A stretch of DNA of 64,000 nt from NCBI GenBank assembly GCA_963717215.1, contig CAVQVS010000009.1, forward strand, positions 472,983 through 536,982. Reading direction: 5' to 3'. Each line of letters begins with the position of its first letter. Within the stretch, counting starts at the first letter, position 1. The position numbers were made by a program, and so were the translations under genes. The notes below the pieces were generated by a model that was not told where the DNA came from, made no database searches, and saw nothing but the letters and a program-made list of their open reading frames with translations. Positions 61,673 to 64,000 of the stretch are shown one piece after another. This DNA is from Roseiarcus sp963717215 (GTDB lineage Bacteria; Pseudomonadota; Alphaproteobacteria; Rhizobiales; Beijerinckiaceae).

Positions 61673-62335
61673 ATGCCCGAAGCAGTCATTTTCGACGTCG
61701 ATGGGACCTTGCTCAATTCGGTCGACTTGCACGCGATCGCTTGGCAGGAGGCGCTCGAACACTTCGGCTATCATGTAACTTTCGAGCAATCTCGCAGCCA
61801 GATTGGCAAAGGCGGCGATCAGTTGATCCCCATGTTCCTCTCCGAAGACCAGCAAAGAGATCACGGCAAGGAATTGGAAGAATGGCGCGGCAACCTGTTC
61901 AAATCGAAGTACCTGTCGATGGTGCGGCCATTCTCCGCCGTCCCGGAGTTGCTGGGGCGCGTGCATGACGCGGGTTTGAGGGTGGCCGTCGCGTCCTCCG
62001 CCCAGGCCAGTGAACTTAAAGTGTATCTGGAGTCGCCTGCGTCACCAATTCGGTGGATGTCGTCACTTCGTCCGCAGACGCTGAGCACTCGAAGCCCGCG
62101 CCCGACATTTTCCAGGTTGCCTTGAGAAAGCTGGGCGTGGCGGGCCTGCTGCGGTAGCCATCGGAAATACGCCCTACGACGCCGATGCGGCAGGCAAAGC
62201 CGGAATTCCCACCGTCGGATTTCTTTGCGGCGGCTTTACCGAACCCGCGCTCCGAAAGAGTGGCTGCATTGCTGTGTATCCCGGGCCGGCCGCCCTGCTC
62301 GCCTGCTCCGCCGCCTCGCCCTTAGGCAGACAAAG
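61673..62335 (+). pseudogene. HAD-superfamily hydrolase, frameshifted
   Basis: ATG 61673 follows GGAGG by seven bases. Motif I is VIFDVDGTLLNS, with a cap region (DLHAIAWQEALEHFGYHVTF; GDQLIPMFLSEDQQ) and motif II in VAVASSAQASELKVYLE. At about 62040 the frame changes to VDVVTSSADAEHSKPAPDIF (motif III Lys), and at about 62145 again to AIGNTPYDADAAGKAGIPTV (motif IV, normally GDxxxD), ending near LACSAASPLGR. It resembles phosphoglycolate phosphatase or beta-phosphoglucomutase-like enzymes. Two frameshifts inactivate it. In motif IV the first acidic Asp is replaced by Asn, unless the alignment is off. Confidence 0.8.
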
Positions 62336-62594
62336 CACTTTGGCGGAGCCTCGATGGCGAGACAGCCATCTGCTCACGGCACTCCGACCCATCCGGTTTC
62401 GCTTCCGTCAGGCTGTGGGGATTTCACGGCTGCAGCCGCTTGCCACAGCATAGCTTCCTCATAGCAAAACCACAGCGCGTGTTGGTGGGAACTTCACAAG
62501 GTGTTGGCGATAAATATTCGGGCTCCACTCGTAGAAGATGTTTATCGTCGGCACCCGTTGCGGTTGTCACACGTCGACGGGTGACGTCATTAGG
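62336..62594. other. Spacer before the IS3 fragment
   Basis: Nothing recognisable is present. It ends at TGTCCTTTGAACTGGCCCCC (62595), a sequence typical of the terminal repeat of IS3-family elements, which I take as the left IS end. Confidence 0.4.
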
Positions 62595-62673
62595 TGTCCT
62601 TTGAACTGGCCCCCATTTCGACCGGACACTCGGCGTAACCTGGAGAGCTGAGGCTATCCTCAAGCACCGGCTT

Positions 62674-63012
62674 ATGTCTGACGATTATCAGCGCATTGAA
62701 CTGATTTCCGGCTCGGTTCGTCGGCGGCAGTGGACGACCGAGCAGAAGCTGCAGATCATTGAGGAGAGCTTTCGGCCCGGTGAGACCGTGTCATCGGTCG
62801 CACGACGACGCGGCGTTGCCCCCAATCTGCTGTATCGTTGGCGCCGGTTGATGACTGAGGGCGGAGCTGCAGCGGTGGGATCCGATGAACCCGTTGTCGG
62901 AAGCTCGGAGGTGCGCCGGCTCGAAGAGCACGTCCGGGAGCTTGAGCGGATGCTCGGCGAGCGAGAAGACGATGGAAGTCGAGATCCTCCGAGAGGCTCT
63001 GGCGAAGAGTGA
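62674..63012 (+). CDS. IS3-family transposase OrfA
   Basis: The 112-residue protein has the HTH region RQWTTEQKLQIIEESFRPGE followed by TVSSVARRRGVAPNLLYRWR and a C-terminal zipper-like helix (SSEVRRLEEHVRELERMLGE). It overlaps orfB by about 40 bp, as usual for programmed frameshifting in IS3 elements. The gene is intact, but the element has no complete transposase. Confidence 0.88.
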   Translation: MSDDYQRIELISGSVRRRQWTTEQKLQIIEESFRPGETVSSVARRRGVAPNLLYRWRRLMTEGGAAAVGSDEPVVGSSEVRRLEEHVRELERMLGEREDDGSRDPPRGSGEE

Positions 63013-63240
63013 AGTCAAAAAAACCGAGCTTGCGGCTCTTGTCGCAGCCGAAGGACGCTTCCCGATGAAGGCGGTCGCCGAGACGCTCGAGGTCGCTGGT
63101 TCGCATCTTCATGAGAAAGTCCGTCGGCCGGCAAAGCCGCGCGGTTATTACCGCAAGCCTGACGATCTCGACCTCCTGCCCCTGGTCCGCCGTTTAATCG
63201 ACGAACGGCCCACCTACGGCTATCGCCGCATCACCGCATT
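62972..63240 (+). pseudogene. IS3-family transposase OrfB, N-terminal fragment
   Basis: The frame (MEVEILREALAKSEVKKTEL, RFPMKAVAETLEVAGSHLHE, DDLDLLPLVRRLIDERPTYG YRRITAL) is the N-terminal HTH_21-containing part of OrfB. It breaks off at about 63238 after the YGYRRIT motif, before the DDE core. The downstream sequence is unrelated. Confidence 0.85.
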
Positions 63241-64000
63241 GGACAATAGGGAGCGGGTCAAAGCCGGCAAGCCGCCCCGCCAACCAGTAGCCGCGGGAAT
63301 AGGTCTCCGAGAGTTGGCCGACGGCTTCCATGCCGACGCGATGATTGGAGGCGGAAGCCGACCCCCGGCAGGTCGAAGATTTCCCCTTCGTTGGTGGTGC
63401 TGCGAGATCGTGCAGAGCTTGGACGCCTGCGAGCGTGGAACGTGTTGCAGACGTTCGGCCTAGGGAAGCTCGTGAACTCGCCATGTTCGAAGGCGGCGTG
63501 ACAGTGGCGATGCCCGCTTCCGCATGCGCCGCAGCAGCAAGTCTGTCGATCGCGCCCCTAGGGAGGACCGTGTCGCGTTCGGAGCAGGACATCGGAGGGG
63601 CCCGACTGTGCGCTGGCTCCATTCGCGGATCGGGCAAATCGAAGGTCTTCCCCGTTCGGAGGAACGTGAACAGTCCAAGCGCCGCATGGTCTTCCATCAG
63701 GCCTCGAAGGTCGGCGTCGGGCGAGCAATCGTCGATAACGGTCACAGGCGAGGCGATCCGGGACCCTCGGTCTGAACGGCGTCGAGAAAGCCTTTGGCGC
63801 ATCGTAGTCTGAAAGACGGCCAATGATCTCCGGGGACCGAGGCTCTCCCGCCACCGCCGAGATTTCTATTCCTGGGAGGCGGGGGGCTCGGATCGCCCCG
63901 GGGACAGGACCGCACGGAGCCCCGGCTTACAGGAGGTCGGTCAGCCGGCGTCGTCGTATTTTCCACGCGGCGGGCAAAAAGGGTGGCCGGGACACGGTAG
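63241..64000. other. Unassigned DNA at the right edge
   Basis: Open frames exist on both strands (minus 63823-63194, plus 63345-63812), but neither shows a motif or ribosome site that I trust. The minus-strand reading near 63300 (MEAVGQLSETYSRGYWLAGR) has some protein character. The stretch probably belongs to another mobile or decayed segment. Confidence 0.4.

Larger units (their letters stand above)
62595..63240 (+). mobile_element. IS3-family element, left part only
   Basis: The presumed left end is TGTCCTTTGAACTGGCCCCC at 62595. orfA (62674-63012) is intact and orfB (from 62972) is cut at about 63238. No right end with matching repeat is seen before the end of the window. This element is of a different IS3 subgroup from the one at 8842-10085. 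Confidence 0.75.

Noticed and set aside
63194..63823. Minus-strand open frame of 209 codons near the right edge
   Set aside because: No recognisable motif, no ribosome site, and partly antisense of the IS3 OrfB fragment; listed only as unassigned DNA.

Overview
The window is a GC-rich, mosaic stretch of a proteobacterial chromosome. Gene content points to an alphaproteobacterium of the Rhizobiales/Hyphomicrobiales: a Gcl-Hyi glyoxylate pair, hopanoid genes of the HpnN/HpnP type, the GlgE alpha-glucan pathway, a DUF3489-DUF2924-serine recombinase cassette and a PEP-CTERM protein. The exact genus is not determinable by eye. Three intact metabolic blocks are separated by large accessory regions full of insertion sequences, gene remnants and frameshifts.

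Layout. 1-2.8 kb: divergent serine hydrolase and glyoxylate carboligase (gcl), followed by a hydroxypyruvate isomerase gene cut by an IS6-family element. 2.8-10.1 kb: a junk zone with an IS6 transposase fragment joined to a recombinase remnant, two ParB/DNA-methylase remnants, two glycosyltransferase remnants, a broken phospholipase-D-like nuclease, a PEP-CTERM protein and an IS3 element (8842-10085). 10.4-16.8 kb: two small secreted proteins, then hpnN, a SAM methyltransferase and an hpnP-like radical-SAM gene. 17.0-26.0 kb: glgE, treS-maltokinase fusion and glgB, the complete route from trehalose through maltose 1-phosphate to branched alpha-glucan.

26.4-42.6 kb: an island of giant, unrecognised proteins on the minus strand, bounded by two IS6-family elements in the same orientation. 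Six overlapping reading frames reduce to about three polypeptides (roughly 2400, 1190 and 1113 residues) once probable single-base frameshifts are allowed for. They carry an OmpA-like segment, fibronectin-like segments and a degenerate phospholipase-D-like domain, and no signal peptides are visible. This is the best candidate for an undescribed system. 43-49.9 kb: a small secreted protein, a 911-residue envelope protein and a TIR-STAND-transmembrane-SUMF1 protein (probable conflict/defence gene), again between two IS6 copies.

50.2-58.4 kb: a phage-like module: DUF3489, DUF2924, large serine recombinase, an unknown protein, DUF5681, terminase large subunit and a ParB/DNA methylase pseudogene, ending in a degenerate tRNA-Val-like sequence. 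Parts of this module are duplicated at 3.1-5.5 kb. 58.6-64 kb: a broken rhodanese/chromate-resistance gene, a truncated cytochrome c, remnants of GlsB-like, nucleotidyl cyclase and HAD genes, and an IS3 fragment. Frameshifts are concentrated in accessory DNA while gcl, hpnN, treS-mak and glgB are uninterrupted, which favours real decay over general sequence error, although I cannot exclude errors.
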